This document shows positions 36,277 through 45,703 of a stretch of DNA of 64,000 nucleotides, one piece after another. The position numbers and the translations under genes are program-made. Below the pieces are notes generated by a model. The model did no database searches. It was not told the origin of the DNA and worked only from the letters and a program-made list of their open reading frames with translations. Origin of the DNA: Alteromonas lipotrueiana (lineage in GTDB: Bacteria; Pseudomonadota; Gammaproteobacteria; Enterobacterales; Alteromonadaceae); the NCBI RefSeq assembly GCF_019249245.1, contig NZ_JAESDK010000005.1, forward strand, positions 62,001-126,000. The letters are read 5' to 3'. The first letter of the stretch is position 1. Each line of letters begins with the position of its first letter.

Positions 36277-36377
36277 ACCTATGAACCTTTTAACGTTGTT
36301 GCTTATTCTATACGACTCAGTTTATCGAAATCGGTTGCAGACAACAGCGCCAGGCTAAAGTCGACAACTCAATCCAA

Positions 36378-36395
36378 TGTAACAAATGTTTTACA
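36378..36395 (-). promoter_or_regulatory. TyrR box upstream of phhA
   Basis: TGTAAC-N6-TTTACA differs from the TyrR consensus at one position. It lies about 100 bases upstream of the phhA ATG, a distance that suits activation by TyrR/PhhR in response to phenylalanine. Confidence 0.75.
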
Positions 36396-36440
36396 TGACT
36401 TAATAATTGTTAAAAATAACAGCAGGTTGCCACACCACAA

Positions 36441-36470
36441 AAAACAAAAACCGCCTGAAAAGACGGTTTT
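36441..36470 (-). terminator. Intrinsic terminator of the pspABC operon
   Basis: On the minus strand AAAACCGTCT and AGGCGGTTTTTGTTTT form a stem with a short TTTC loop and a T-rich tail, 25 bases after the pspC stop. Confidence 0.85.
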
Positions 36471-36494
36471 GGGTGGCGCAGACTATACTACGTT

Positions 36495-36950
36495 TTACAG
36501 CCGATTGATTTCACGGTTCAGTAAAAATTCGCGCGATGTAACGTGTTTTTCCATATCCCGCAGACGCTTTTCATTGTTACCAAAGCGCTCGCTTATATGC
36601 GCTAATGCCTGCCCGGGTGGCTGTCCGGCTTGCCATACCTTAGTTTTAACCTCAACCGAGCTTTCTTTATTATGTTGATCAGTGCTATCGCTATTGCGCC
36701 AACCTTTGCCGGTTGCTTGTACCTGATCGTAAATAGGTTCGTTGTCCTGCCCGGCTGATTTTTTTTCAAGAATAAACCAACAGGCAATATAGCCCACAAA
36801 AATAAAAGAGCCTGCCAGTAAGAAAAACGCAGTAACCACAATGATACGCACTAGCCAGCGCTCTAAACCAAAATAGTTAGCAATTCCCGCACATACACCC
36901 GCAATCTGACTATGATCGGTGTCACGATAAAGTTGACGGTTCACTTTCAT
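36495..36950 (-). CDS. pspC: Phage shock protein C (PspC)
   Basis: A 151-residue inner membrane protein. The PspC domain has L-Y-R-D-x-x-H-S-Q-I-A-G-V-C-A-G-I-A-N-Y-F-G-L followed by one or two membrane segments (F-F-L-L-A-G-S-F-I-F-V-G-Y-I-A-C-W-F). The C-terminal third is charged and probably coiled coil. With PspB it senses inner membrane stress and recruits PspA. I chose the ATG at 36950, which overlaps the pspB stop as ATGA and has GGAGG upstream. Confidence 0.93.
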   Translation of the reverse strand: MKVNRQLYRDTDHSQIAGVCAGIANYFGLERWLVRIIVVTAFFLLAGSFIFVGYIACWFILEKKSAGQDNEPIYDQVQATGKGWRNSDSTDQHNKESSVEVKTKVWQAGQPPGQALAHISERFGNNEKRLRDMEKHVTSREFLLNREINRL

Positions 36951-37186
36951 GCCCGGTTCCTCCATTGTGGCGCTTCGCTGTCCAAAATCGCTTCCAGGGT
37001 TTTAATGCGATCAGCCATTGTATCGGCTTTTCTGGCTAAATCTTCCAGCGCGGCATGCTCTTCCTGGCTAAGCCCTTGGCCAATGCGTTTTTTACTGCGG
37101 TAATGTAATATAAGCCAAATAGGTGCAACCAAAATCATGAACAAGACGATAGGCGTAATCAACAGTCCTAAAATTGCTTCATCCAT
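36947..37186 (-). CDS. pspB: Phage shock protein B (PspB)
   Basis: A 79-residue protein with one N-terminal membrane helix (L-L-I-T-P-I-V-L-F-M-I-L-V-A-P-I-W-L-I-L-H-Y) and a short cytoplasmic coiled coil (L-E-D-L-A-R-K-A-D-T-M). This is the standard PspB plan. The start at 37186 is supported by GGAGGAAA. It works with PspC to release PspF from PspA under stress. Confidence 0.93.
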   Translation of the reverse strand: MDEAILGLLITPIVLFMILVAPIWLILHYRSKKRIGQGLSQEEHAALEDLARKADTMADRIKTLEAILDSEAPQWRNRA

Positions 37187-37272
37187 CTTATTTTCCTCCG
37201 TATCAGGTGATATGCTCACCAGATAAAACTGACCTGTCGCTGTGAGCAAAGCGACAGGCACCAGTTAGCAGC

Positions 37273-37944
37273 TTACTGAGCTGTCTTATTTTGATTGATT
37301 TTCGCTTTTAATGCGGCTAATTCTTCATCAATCTTATCATCAGATTCTAAATCAGCAAACTCATCATTGAGTGTCTTTTTACCCAGATCATACGCGTCAA
37401 CCTGCGACTCCAGGTCATCAATTTTACGCTCGTATTGTTCAAAGCGGCCCATCGCTGAATCGACTTTGCTGCTGTCGAGCGTACGCTTAACATCAAGCCT
37501 TGAACTCGCCGTTTTCTGACGCATTATGATGGTTTTTTGCCGTGCTTTAGCATCTGCCAGTTTTTCCTGTAACTGGCCTATCTCTTCCTGCAACTTGCTA
37601 ATTTGCTCATCAACAATACTTAACTCTCGGTTCAACGCATCAGCCGCTTCGGCCGACTTTTTGCGTTCCTGAAGGGCTGCCCGGGCTAAGTCTTCACGAT
37701 CTTTACTTAACGCCAGCTCTGCTTTAGCAGACCAATCATTAGCATCAGATTCGTACTTTGAAATTTGCGCTGCAATTTCCTTTTTACTGGCTAATGTTTT
37801 TGCTGAGGCTGAGCGTACCTCAACCAGCGTGTCTTCCATTTCCTGAATAATCAGGCGAACCATTTTCTCTGGATCTTCAGCTTTATCCAGTAATGCATTG
37901 ATATTTGAGTTCACTATATCGGTGAAACGCGAGAAGATACCCAT
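37273..37944 (-). CDS. pspA: Phage shock protein A (PspA)
   Basis: A 223-residue, almost entirely coiled-coil protein of the PspA/IM30 family. The start M-G-I-F-S-R-F-T-D-I-V-N-S-N-I-N-A-L-L-D contains the membrane-binding amphipathic helix, followed by E-D-P-E-K-M-V-R-L-I-I-Q-E-M-E-D-T-L. PspA inhibits PspF in unstressed cells and assembles on damaged inner membrane to limit proton leakage. A GAGGAA ribosome binding site precedes the ATG. It is the first gene of pspABC, driven by the sigma-54 promoter upstream. Confidence 0.96.
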   Translation of the reverse strand: MGIFSRFTDIVNSNINALLDKAEDPEKMVRLIIQEMEDTLVEVRSASAKTLASKKEIAAQISKYESDANDWSAKAELALSKDREDLARAALQERKKSAEAADALNRELSIVDEQISKLQEEIGQLQEKLADAKARQKTIIMRQKTASSRLDVKRTLDSSKVDSAMGRFEQYERKIDDLESQVDAYDLGKKTLNDEFADLESDDKIDEELAALKAKINQNKTAQ

Positions 37945-38003
37945 AAAAATTCCTCAGACTCGTTTTAAAAACGGTGCACAAAGCACCTACTGGTATAACA
38001 CTA

Positions 38004-38020
38004 TTCAATTTGCTTGCCAG
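38004..38020 (-). promoter_or_regulatory. Sigma-54 promoter of pspABC
   Basis: The minus strand reads CTGGCAAGCAAATTGAA, which fits the -24/-12 consensus (YTGGCACGrNNNTTGCW) with GG and TTG in the correct register and three mismatches. It lies about 60 bases upstream of the pspA start, and PspF is encoded divergently. Confidence 0.8.
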
Positions 38021-38141
38021 CTAAGCCATAATTTTAACCTATTGAAACTAAACATTTTTTATTGACTAATAAAACATCGTTTCTAGGGTGGTTTTCATCT
38101 ACACTATTAATTGGTCGAATTGGCTAACATTAAGGACACAG

Positions 38142-39242
38142 ATGAGTAGATTTCGCCAATCTGACAATTTATTAGGTCAGGCCAATAGCTTTTTAGAGGT
38201 GTTAGAGCAAATTTCTCGGCTTGCGCCACTGAACAAACCCGTTTTAATTATTGGGGAACGCGGCACAGGAAAAGAGCTAGTGGCAGCGCGACTGCATTTT
38301 TTATCACAGCGCTGGGATCAAAACTATGTAAAGCTAAACTGCGCTGCGTTAAACGAAAACCTGCTTGAAAGTGAGCTTTTTGGTTACGAGGCGGGGGCCT
38401 TCACCGGGGCGGCTAAACGCCGGGAAGGGCGCTTTGAAGTTGCCAGCAGCGGAACCATGTTTCTGGATGAATTAGCCAATACTTCAGGCCTTATTCAGGA
38501 AAAATTGTTAAGGGTTATTGAATACGGCGAATTTGAACGTGTGGGTGGCAGTAAAACCATTAAAACCGATGTTCGTTTAGTGGCCGCCACTAATGAGGAT
38601 TTACCGGCCCTGGCCGCCGCAGGTGAATTCAGAGCCGATTTGCTCGACCGTCTGGCCTTTGATGTTATTACTATCCCCCCGTTACGCGAACGCCGTGACG
38701 ATATCCTTATGTTAGCCGAGCATTTCGCCATTAATATGGCGCGCGAAATGGAAATGGAATTATTTAGCGGCTTTACCGAAAGAGCCCGCCGCAGCTTACT
38801 TGAGTATCATTGGCCAGGTAATATTCGAGAACTGAAAAATGTTGTAGAACGTGCGGTATACCGTTGTAACAATTCACATGTGCCCGTGCACGAGATTGTC
38901 CTTGACCCGTTTGATTCACCTTTTCGCCCCACCGGACGTATTAAAACGCAGGACCGGTGTACACCTGCCCCCAGCGTAAATAGTGAACCCCGGCAACCGG
39001 TAGAGGACAAACCGGTGACAGAACCCATAGCAACCGGCGTGTTGGGTAATCATTACCCTATTGATTTAAAAGAGCGTTCACAGCAATATGAAATTGATAT
39101 GCTTAAACATGCGTTGGCCGACAGTCAGTACAATCAAAAAAAGACTGCCGAAAAATTATCTCTGACCTATCATCAGCTACGAGGTTATCTAAAGAAATAC
39201 AATTTGTTAGACTCAGCACCTGAAACGGTTGATACCCAGTGA
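38142..39242 (+). CDS. pspF: PspF, sigma-54-dependent activator of the phage shock response
   Basis: A 366-residue AAA+ activator that, like E. coli PspF, lacks an N-terminal receiver domain. It has Walker A G-E-R-G-T-G-K-E, an intact G-A-F-T-G-A sigma-54 loop, Walker B-like G-T-M-F-L-D-E-L and a C-terminal helix-turn-helix (T-A-E-K-L-S-L-T-Y-H-Q-L-R-G-Y). A proline-rich linker of about 60 residues before the helix-turn-helix makes it longer than the E. coli protein (325). I chose the ATG at 38142, with TAAGGAC upstream. It ends overlapping the GTG of sapA. Confidence 0.95.
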   Translation: MSRFRQSDNLLGQANSFLEVLEQISRLAPLNKPVLIIGERGTGKELVAARLHFLSQRWDQNYVKLNCAALNENLLESELFGYEAGAFTGAAKRREGRFEVASSGTMFLDELANTSGLIQEKLLRVIEYGEFERVGGSKTIKTDVRLVAATNEDLPALAAAGEFRADLLDRLAFDVITIPPLRERRDDILMLAEHFAINMAREMEMELFSGFTERARRSLLEYHWPGNIRELKNVVERAVYRCNNSHVPVHEIVLDPFDSPFRPTGRIKTQDRCTPAPSVNSEPRQPVEDKPVTEPIATGVLGNHYPIDLKERSQQYEIDMLKHALADSQYNQKKTAEKLSLTYHQLRGYLKKYNLLDSAPETVDTQ

Positions 39243-40867
39243 AACTTATAATGAATAGCCTTCAATTTATACTTATCTGCTTTATTTCGTTAGTGGCGAT
39301 AAGCGCGTGCAGTCAGCCGCCAAAAGAGGGCTTTTATCAATCCGGAATTATGTATTGTTCAGAAAGCAACCCAGCAAACTTTAATCCTCAGCTCGATACA
39401 TCCTCAACCACATCCGATGCCTCCTCACATCAAATTTACGATCGCCTGCTCGACTTTGATGCAGATTCAGGACGTATTATTCCCAGCCTTGCCAGCAGCT
39501 GGAAAGTCTCTGACGATGGTCTTACCTACACATTCCAGCTACGCCGAAATGTGCCGTTTCATACTACCGATTATTTTACCCCATCGCGGCCGATGAACGC
39601 AGATGATGTTATTTTTAGCCTGAACCGCTGGCGCTTACCGCAACATCCGTTTCATCAGGTTTCAGGTGGGCGTTACCCTTACTTCGAAAGCCTTGGCCTT
39701 GCCGATAATATTCGCCAAATTGAGCGTATTAATGGCTACCGGGTCAAAATTACTCTGTCTCAGCGCGACAGTTCATTTTTAGCTAATCTGGCCACCGATT
39801 TTTCAGTTATTTTGTCTTTTGAGTACGCCGAAGCCCTTCTGCGCGAAGCTGCGCCCGAGCGTTTGGACCACTACCCTATTGGTACTGGACCCTATAAATT
39901 CGAAAGCTATAGAAAGGATCATCATATACGGTATGTTACCCATACCGAACACTGGAAAGCGCTTTCTCAGGCACCGCGACTAATTTACGATATAACCCCC
40001 AAAAGCTCATTACGTTTAGCCAAGTTGATTACCGGAGAATGTGACGCTATTGCGTTTCCGGCGCAAACAGAGTTAGATATCATACGCGACCGGGAAGAGC
40101 TTGAATTAGCTAAAAAGCCGGGATTGAATATCGGTTTTTGGGCCTTCAACACTCGAAGACCCCCTTTTGACAATCCGGATGTTCGCCGCGCGCTGGCCTA
40201 CGCTATTGATAAAAACACCCTACTAGAAGCCGTTTATTTTGATAGTGCTACCCGCGCTCGTAGCCTTTTGCCTGCTGCAAGCTGGGCATATCAGGCCGAC
40301 GCTGAAGATACGGCGTATAATCCTGCGGTGGCCAGGCAGTTGTTGAAAAAGGCGGGAATAGAGCCGGGGTTTACCATGACAATATGGGCCATGCCCATTG
40401 AACGTGCCTACAACCCCAATGCCGCTAAAATGGCTGAACTAATGCAACGGTATTTGGCTGATGTGGGCATAGTCGTTAATATTGTCACCTATGACTGGAC
40501 TACTTTTCGCAAACATTTACGCGAAGGGTTGCACGACTCTGTTTTAATTGGCTGGTCTGCCGATAACGGTGACCCTGATAATTTTTATCGACCGTTGTTA
40601 AGTTGCGGGGCTATCCCTTCTGGAACCAACCGGGCGATGTGGTGCAACGAAAAATATGATGCGCTGATAAACGAAGCGTTACAAACTGAAGATCTGGCCA
40701 AGCGTAAAGCCATTTATCAACGGGTCAATAATTTGTTGTTTGACGAATTACCACTTGTTCCAATTGCCCATGCCTTTCGGTATCGGGCTTATCGAAAAGA
40801 ACTCAAAGGCATGCAAATTAATCCCTACGGCGGGATACGCTTTGGCGGGGTAACCAAAAAGCTGTGA
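39239..40867 (+). CDS. sapA: SapA, peptide ABC transporter substrate-binding lipoprotein
   Basis: A 542-residue solute-binding protein of the oligopeptide family (SBP_bac_5). A signal with lipobox (V-A-I-S-A-C) predicts a lipoprotein. S-N-P-A-N-F-N-P-Q-L and Y-D-R-L-L-D-F are family motifs near the N-terminus. SapA is linked to antimicrobial peptide resistance in enteric pathogens; the role in marine bacteria is less clear, and putrescine or peptide transport is possible. The GTG start overlaps the pspF stop as GTGA; an ATG at 39251 is an alternative. Confidence 0.88.
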   Translation: MKLIMNSLQFILICFISLVAISACSQPPKEGFYQSGIMYCSESNPANFNPQLDTSSTTSDASSHQIYDRLLDFDADSGRIIPSLASSWKVSDDGLTYTFQLRRNVPFHTTDYFTPSRPMNADDVIFSLNRWRLPQHPFHQVSGGRYPYFESLGLADNIRQIERINGYRVKITLSQRDSSFLANLATDFSVILSFEYAEALLREAAPERLDHYPIGTGPYKFESYRKDHHIRYVTHTEHWKALSQAPRLIYDITPKSSLRLAKLITGECDAIAFPAQTELDIIRDREELELAKKPGLNIGFWAFNTRRPPFDNPDVRRALAYAIDKNTLLEAVYFDSATRARSLLPAASWAYQADAEDTAYNPAVARQLLKKAGIEPGFTMTIWAMPIERAYNPNAAKMAELMQRYLADVGIVVNIVTYDWTTFRKHLREGLHDSVLIGWSADNGDPDNFYRPLLSCGAIPSGTNRAMWCNEKYDALINEALQTEDLAKRKAIYQRVNNLLFDELPLVPIAHAFRYRAYRKELKGMQINPYGGIRFGGVTKKL

Positions 40868-41895
40868 TTCGTATATTATTGCGTTATATCATTTTGTTTG
40901 TACTAACCCTGCTGGTGTTAGCGGGCCTGTCGTTTTCGCTGGCTTATTTATTTCCGGGAGATGTTTTAGCTAATCTTACCGGTATTACCGCACAAAATGA
41001 GATGCAGCGCGCTGCCCTGGCTCAGCAGTTTCATTTAGACTCAGGCTATATTGTTCAGTTTTATCATTATTTGAAAAACCTGTTAACCGGAAACTGGGGT
41101 TACAGCTTTATCTCAGGCATGCCGCTTAGCGAGGAGGTCAGGCTGGCATTACCAGCAACAATTGAGCTGGCCACCTACGCGATGCTGTTAGCCATTGTGA
41201 TTGGTATTCCGGTAGGGTGCTATGCAGGTTTGCGCAGCTATACCGCGGCCGATTACACGATAAATTCAGCCAGTATGATAGGCTATTCTTTTCCGGTTTT
41301 CTGGCTGGCTCTACTGTTTATTTTGATGTTCAGTCTGGAATGGAACATCGCGCCCTTGTCTGGCCGTATAAGTTTACTGTTCGAGGTGCCCCCTAAAACT
41401 GGCTTTATTCTTATTGATATTTTGTTTGCTGATAATATTAATCGTTTATTAGCGTTTCGGGATGCTCTGCACCACTTGATGCTTCCCACTTTGGCAATCA
41501 GTGTGATCTCTATCGCTTCAATGGTACGCATTACCCGACGTTCGGTTATTGAGGTTAAAAACAAGCCTTTTGTGGCCGCGGCCCGCACGCGCGGATTATC
41601 ACAAGGGCAAATCTTTTACCGACACATTTTACGCAATGCGTTATTGCCAATACTCCCGCTTATGGCAATCCAGATAACCACTCTGATCACTAACGCCATG
41701 ATTGTTGAAACGTTATTTTCGTGGCCGGGCATCGGGAACTGGTTAATTCAGGCTATTTATCAACGCGATTATCCGGCGCTGCGAATAGGAATGTTAGCGG
41801 TAGCCTTTATGGTGGTTACTCTTACTATTCTTATCGATTTATTTAATCGGGTTATTGACCCAAGCAGGGAAAAATACGAACGTGTCGCAGTTTAG
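40864..41895 (+). CDS. sapB: SapB, ABC transporter permease
   Basis: A 343-residue inner membrane permease with six predicted helices. The binding-protein-dependent permease loop is visible as F-V-A-A-A-R-T-R-G-L-S-Q-G-Q-I-F-Y-R-H. It follows the DppB/OppB plan, with a conserved N-terminal helix and Y-L-F-P-G-D segment. Translation starts at a GTG that overlaps the sapA stop as GTGA. Confidence 0.92.
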   Translation: MIRILLRYIILFVLTLLVLAGLSFSLAYLFPGDVLANLTGITAQNEMQRAALAQQFHLDSGYIVQFYHYLKNLLTGNWGYSFISGMPLSEEVRLALPATIELATYAMLLAIVIGIPVGCYAGLRSYTAADYTINSASMIGYSFPVFWLALLFILMFSLEWNIAPLSGRISLLFEVPPKTGFILIDILFADNINRLLAFRDALHHLMLPTLAISVISIASMVRITRRSVIEVKNKPFVAAARTRGLSQGQIFYRHILRNALLPILPLMAIQITTLITNAMIVETLFSWPGIGNWLIQAIYQRDYPALRIGMLAVAFMVVTLTILIDLFNRVIDPSREKYERVAV

Positions 41896-42775
41896 CCTTT
41901 ACGAAGAAGAAAGCCACCCTACTCCCCTACAGCGTACCTGGCGGGAGTTTCGGGCCAGCCACATCGCCTTTGTCGGATTGGTCGTGCTTGCCGTCTTTTT
42001 CTTTTTTGCATTATTTGCGCCGCTGGTCGTTCCTTATGATCCTATTCAGCAAAATTTGAATTCGCTGTTGATTCCGCCTAGCTGGGAACGTAACGGGACC
42101 ATCGACCACCTGTTTGGTACCGATGCTTTGGGCCGCGATGTATTTAGCCGGATAATCTATGGCTGCCGAGTAACCTTTGGCTCAAGCCTGCTATTGGTTA
42201 TCATTGCCATGGGATTAGGCGTCACCATTGGTACCGTGGCTGGCATGTTAAGTGGCGTGCGCTCAAGCGTAGTGAACCATTTGCTTGATGCGTTGATGGC
42301 CATTCCTACCTTGCTTATTGCCATTATTATCGTGGCGGTTGTGGGTACCGGTTTAGTAAACAGTATGTGGGCTATTACATTAGCGCTAACCCCACAATTT
42401 ATTCATTACACCCGGACATTTGTACGCAGTGAAATGAAAAAAGAATATGTTCTGGCGTCACGGCTTGATGGTGCTAACGCGTGGCAGCTGTTTACCCATT
42501 CTATTTTGCCTAATATGATTGAAATGCTGGTGGTACAGGGCACGTTGGCGTTGTCTATTGCTATTATCGATGTTTCCGCGTTAGGCTTTTTGAATTTAGG
42601 AGCTCAACCGCCATTGCCAGAATTGGGCGCAATATTAGCCGACGGCCTGGATGTAGCGTATTTAGCCCCATGGAACGTAGCACTGCCTGGCTTGTCTATC
42701 TTTTTAATGGTGCTGGCAATAAATATTGTTGGTGATGGTTTACGTTCAGCACTGCGCAAGAGGGTCAGTCGCTAA
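41882..42775 (+). CDS. sapC: SapC, ABC transporter permease
   Basis: A 297-residue permease of the DppC/OppC type. L-F-G-T-D-A-L-G-R-D-V-F-S-R-I-I-Y-G-C-R and the cytoplasmic loop Y-V-L-A-S-R-L-D-G-A-N-A-W-Q-L-F are typical. I chose a GTG start at 41882, which gives the same length as E. coli SapC and overlaps sapB by 14 bases. A TTG at 41855 would extend it by nine residues. Confidence 0.92.
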   Translation: MSQFSLYEEESHPTPLQRTWREFRASHIAFVGLVVLAVFFFFALFAPLVVPYDPIQQNLNSLLIPPSWERNGTIDHLFGTDALGRDVFSRIIYGCRVTFGSSLLLVIIAMGLGVTIGTVAGMLSGVRSSVVNHLLDALMAIPTLLIAIIIVAVVGTGLVNSMWAITLALTPQFIHYTRTFVRSEMKKEYVLASRLDGANAWQLFTHSILPNMIEMLVVQGTLALSIAIIDVSALGFLNLGAQPPLPELGAILADGLDVAYLAPWNVALPGLSIFLMVLAINIVGDGLRSALRKRVSR

Positions 42776-43770
42776 TGCCAATGTTAGATATAAAAAACCT
42801 GACCCTTGAGATAGACAACGGCACCAGCCGGGTAAAAGCATTAGACCGGGTCAATCTGACCATTAAAAGTGGCGAAATTCGCGCGTTAGTCGGCGAGTCA
42901 GGTTCGGGCAAAAGTTTAATCGTAGCCGCAATATCCGGCGCGCTGCCGGATCAATTCTACTTAACGGCTGATCGCATGGACTGGAATGGCGAGAGCCTGT
43001 TAAGTATGTCCTCAGAACAGCGCCGTGAAATAATGCGCCGGGACATTGCGGTGGTGTTCCAAAATCCAATCAGTGCGCTGGATCCTTCGGCCACTCTTGG
43101 CGAGCAGTTAGAAGAAAGTATCCCTGCCGAACTGGTAGAAGGAAAATGGTTTTGGCAGCGCCGCAAATCGCGCCGTAAAGCAGCTATCTCTACAGTTCAT
43201 AAAGTGGGTATTAAACATCACCGTAACTATTTAAACGCCTACCCGCACCAAATTCCGACCGATATTGGTCAAAAATTTATGATTGCTATGGCGCTTATTT
43301 CTCAGCCAAAACTACTGATAGTAGATGACCCAACCCGGGGAATGGAAACCACCACCAAAACACAAGTGCTAAAGCTGTTAACCCGGCTAAACCAAACACG
43401 GTCATTATCGATATTATTTATTAGCCACGACTTGCTGGCAATATCCAGTATGGCGCACACGATGACCGTGTTGTATTGCGGACAAAGTGTAGAGTCAGGC
43501 AGAATGAAAATGCTGCGTAAACGGCCTTTACATCCTTACACTAAAGCCCTGCTTGATAGCGCTCCCAGCTTTCGGCACGATTTACCACCAAAAAGTATAT
43601 TACCTAATATGGATGGCACGATTCCATCGCTTAAACATGTGCCTATAGGTTGCCGACTGGGGCCAAGATGTCCCAGAGCGCAAAAAGATTGTGTTATTAC
43701 CCCTGCCGTAAGACGTATACATGACCACACTTACAGCTGTCACTTTCCGCTACATATGGAAAAACTATGA
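42775..43770 (+). CDS. sapD: SapD, ABC transporter ATPase with degenerate catalytic motifs
   Basis: A 331-residue nucleotide-binding subunit. Walker A is intact (G-E-S-G-S-G-K-S), but Walker B reads L-L-I-V-D-D-P-T, with Asp where the catalytic Glu is normal. The L-S-G-G-Q signature is replaced by I-P-T-D-I-G-Q. The C-terminal cysteine-bearing tail (G-C-R-L-G-P-R-C-P-R-A-Q-K-D-C) is the oligopeptide-transporter extension. E. coli SapD also has a weak signature. It probably pairs with SapF as a heterodimer in which only one ATP site hydrolyses well. Confidence 0.93.
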   Translation: MPMLDIKNLTLEIDNGTSRVKALDRVNLTIKSGEIRALVGESGSGKSLIVAAISGALPDQFYLTADRMDWNGESLLSMSSEQRREIMRRDIAVVFQNPISALDPSATLGEQLEESIPAELVEGKWFWQRRKSRRKAAISTVHKVGIKHHRNYLNAYPHQIPTDIGQKFMIAMALISQPKLLIVDDPTRGMETTTKTQVLKLLTRLNQTRSLSILFISHDLLAISSMAHTMTVLYCGQSVESGRMKMLRKRPLHPYTKALLDSAPSFRHDLPPKSILPNMDGTIPSLKHVPIGCRLGPRCPRAQKDCVITPAVRRIHDHTYSCHFPLHMEKL

Positions 43771-44573
43771 AAGAGTTGATGCAGGTTAAGGGGTTGATGT
43801 TTCGCCATAGTGATAAGAAACGTTGGATGAAAAAGCCTGAAGTGTTTAGCCTGGGCCCTATCGATTTGACGGTAAACCGCGGCGAAACCATTGCTATTAT
43901 TGGCGAAAACCGTGCCGGCAAGTCGTTATTGGCAAAAATGCTGGTGGGCGCTATAGCCGCTGATGAAGGTGAGATTTATTTAAGTAACTCACGCTTTGAT
44001 GCGGCTAAACGCAAAGCGATAAAAAGTTATAATAGCAGTAATGATATTCGCATGATTTTTCAGCATAGCAGCGAAGCGATGAATCCGGGCATTACCGTAG
44101 GCATGATTTTAGACGAACCCCTGCGGCTCAATACACGACTTTCAGACAAAGAGCGCCGCGCGCGTATAGAAGAAACATTATACAAAGTGGGTTTGTTACG
44201 TGACCATATCTATTTTTATCGCCACATGCTTTCTGACGGTCAACAGCAACGGGTTGCGCTAGCGCGTGCCCTGGTATTGCAGCCTAAAATTCTGGTGGCC
44301 GATGAACCTTTTGCCGCACTCGATCCCTCTATTCGCTCACAAACTGTTAATCAGCTGCTGAGGTTGCAAAGTGAGCTTGGGTTGTCGTTTATTTTTATCT
44401 CCCACAACCTGGGCATTGTCCGTCATATTGCCGACAAAGTTATCGTCATGCAAAAAGGCCAGATTGTAGAGTCGGGTAAAACTGAAACAATATTTCGCTG
44501 GCCAGAGCACGCCATGACCAAAAAGCTGATCATGGCGTATCAGTCGCTGGTGCCCCAGCAAAAGCTTAATTAG
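43767..44573 (+). CDS. sapF: SapF, ABC transporter ATPase
   Basis: A 268-residue nucleotide-binding subunit with Walker A G-E-N-R-A-G-K-S, signature L-S-D-G-Q-Q-Q-R and a normal Walker B with catalytic glutamate (I-L-V-A-D-E-P). The Q-loop and H-loop (F-I-S-H-N-L) are present. The start overlaps the sapD stop as ATGA. Its stop codon overlaps the stop of the convergent oadB gene by four bases, so no terminator separates the two operons. Confidence 0.93.
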   Translation: MKELMQVKGLMFRHSDKKRWMKKPEVFSLGPIDLTVNRGETIAIIGENRAGKSLLAKMLVGAIAADEGEIYLSNSRFDAAKRKAIKSYNSSNDIRMIFQHSSEAMNPGITVGMILDEPLRLNTRLSDKERRARIEETLYKVGLLRDHIYFYRHMLSDGQQQRVALARALVLQPKILVADEPFAALDPSIRSQTVNQLLRLQSELGLSFIFISHNLGIVRHIADKVIVMQKGQIVESGKTETIFRWPEHAMTKKLIMAYQSLVPQQKLN

Positions 44574-45700
44574 CCAACCAGCGCCAGTAAAACCCCCGCC
44601 GCCACCGCCGAGCCTAGAACTCCGGCTACGTTGGGGCCCATAGCGTGCATCAGCAAAAAATTATGCGGATTAGCTTCAAGACCCACCTTATTGACTACCC
44701 GGGCAGCCATAGGTACCGCCGACACACCGGCGGCGCCGATAAGCGGGTTAATAGGCGAGTCGGAAAAGCGCGCCAGTAATTTAGCCATTAACACTCCAGT
44801 GGCAGTACCAATGGCAAAGGCTATGGCACCCAAGCCTAAAATACCTAATGTTTCTACGGTAAGAAATTTATCTGCCGACAACTTTGAGCCTACCGCCAGC
44901 CCCAAAAATATCGTTACGATATTAATAAGCTCGTTCTGGGCAGTATGGCTTAGCCGGTCAACCACGCCACATTCTTTCATCAGGTTACCAAAACAAAACA
45001 TACCTACCAGCGGCGTGGCCGAAGGTAAGAACAAAATTGTCAACATCAGTACAGCCAGTGGAAAAATGATTTTTTCGCGCTGAGAGACATGCCGCAATTG
45101 TTCCATTTTAATTTCGCGTTGCGCCTTGGTGGTTAACGCTTTCATAATGGGTGGCTGAATAATAGGAACCAACGCCATGTAAGAGTAGGCAGCGACAGCA
45201 ATGGCACCTAAAAGATCGGGGGCCAGCCGCGATGCCAAAAAGATTGCGGTAGGACCGTCGGCCCCTCCGATAATGGCAATGGCGCTGGCATCCTTGAGAG
45301 TAAACTCAAAACCGGGCACAAAGTTTAACGCTATGGCTCCGAATAAAGTGGCAAAAATTCCAAATTGCGCGGCCGCGCCTAACAATAACATGCGCGGATT
45401 GGCAATTAATGCACCAAAATCGGTCATCGCGCCAACGCCCATGAAAATAAGCAGAGGAAACACCCCGGTTTCGATACCCACCGCGTAAATGTAGTGCAGT
45501 AAGCCTTGAGCTTCAGAAAATCCCGCTAAGGGGATATTGGTTAAAATGGCTCCAAACCCGATAGGAATCAGCAGTAAAGGCTCGAATTTTTTAACGATAG
45601 CCAAATACAGCAATAACAAACCTACCGCCATCATAATGACCTGCTGGTAGTGAAAATGAGCCAGCGCGGTGCTGTCCCAAAGTATGGCAAGTTGTTCCAT
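44570..45700 (-). CDS. oadB: Oxaloacetate decarboxylase, beta subunit
   Basis: A 376-residue integral membrane protein of the Na+-transporting carboxylic acid decarboxylase beta family. [13 protein letters not shown] and the final [19 protein letters not shown] are hallmarks. It couples decarboxylation of carboxybiotin to sodium export, as in related marine bacteria with a sodium economy. It begins a few bases after the oadA stop. Confidence 0.96.
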   Translation of the reverse strand: MEQLAILWDSTALAHFHYQQVIMMAVGLLLLYLAIVKKFEPLLLIPIGFGAILTNIPLAGFSEAQGLLHYIYAVGIETGVFPLLIFMGVGAMTDFGALIANPRMLLLGAAAQFGIFATLFGAIALNFVPGFEFTLKDASAIAIIGGADGPTAIFLASRLAPDLLGAIAVAAYSYMALVPIIQPPIMKALTTKAQREIKMEQLRHVSQREKIIFPLAVLMLTILFLPSATPLVGMFCFGNLMKECGVVDRLSHTAQNELINIVTIFLGLAVGSKLSADKFLTVETLGILGLGAIAFAIGTATGVLMAKLLARFSDSPINPLIGAAGVSAVPMAARVVNKVGLEANPHNFLLMHAMGPNVAGVLGSAVAAGVLLALVG

Positions 45701-45703
45701 GAA

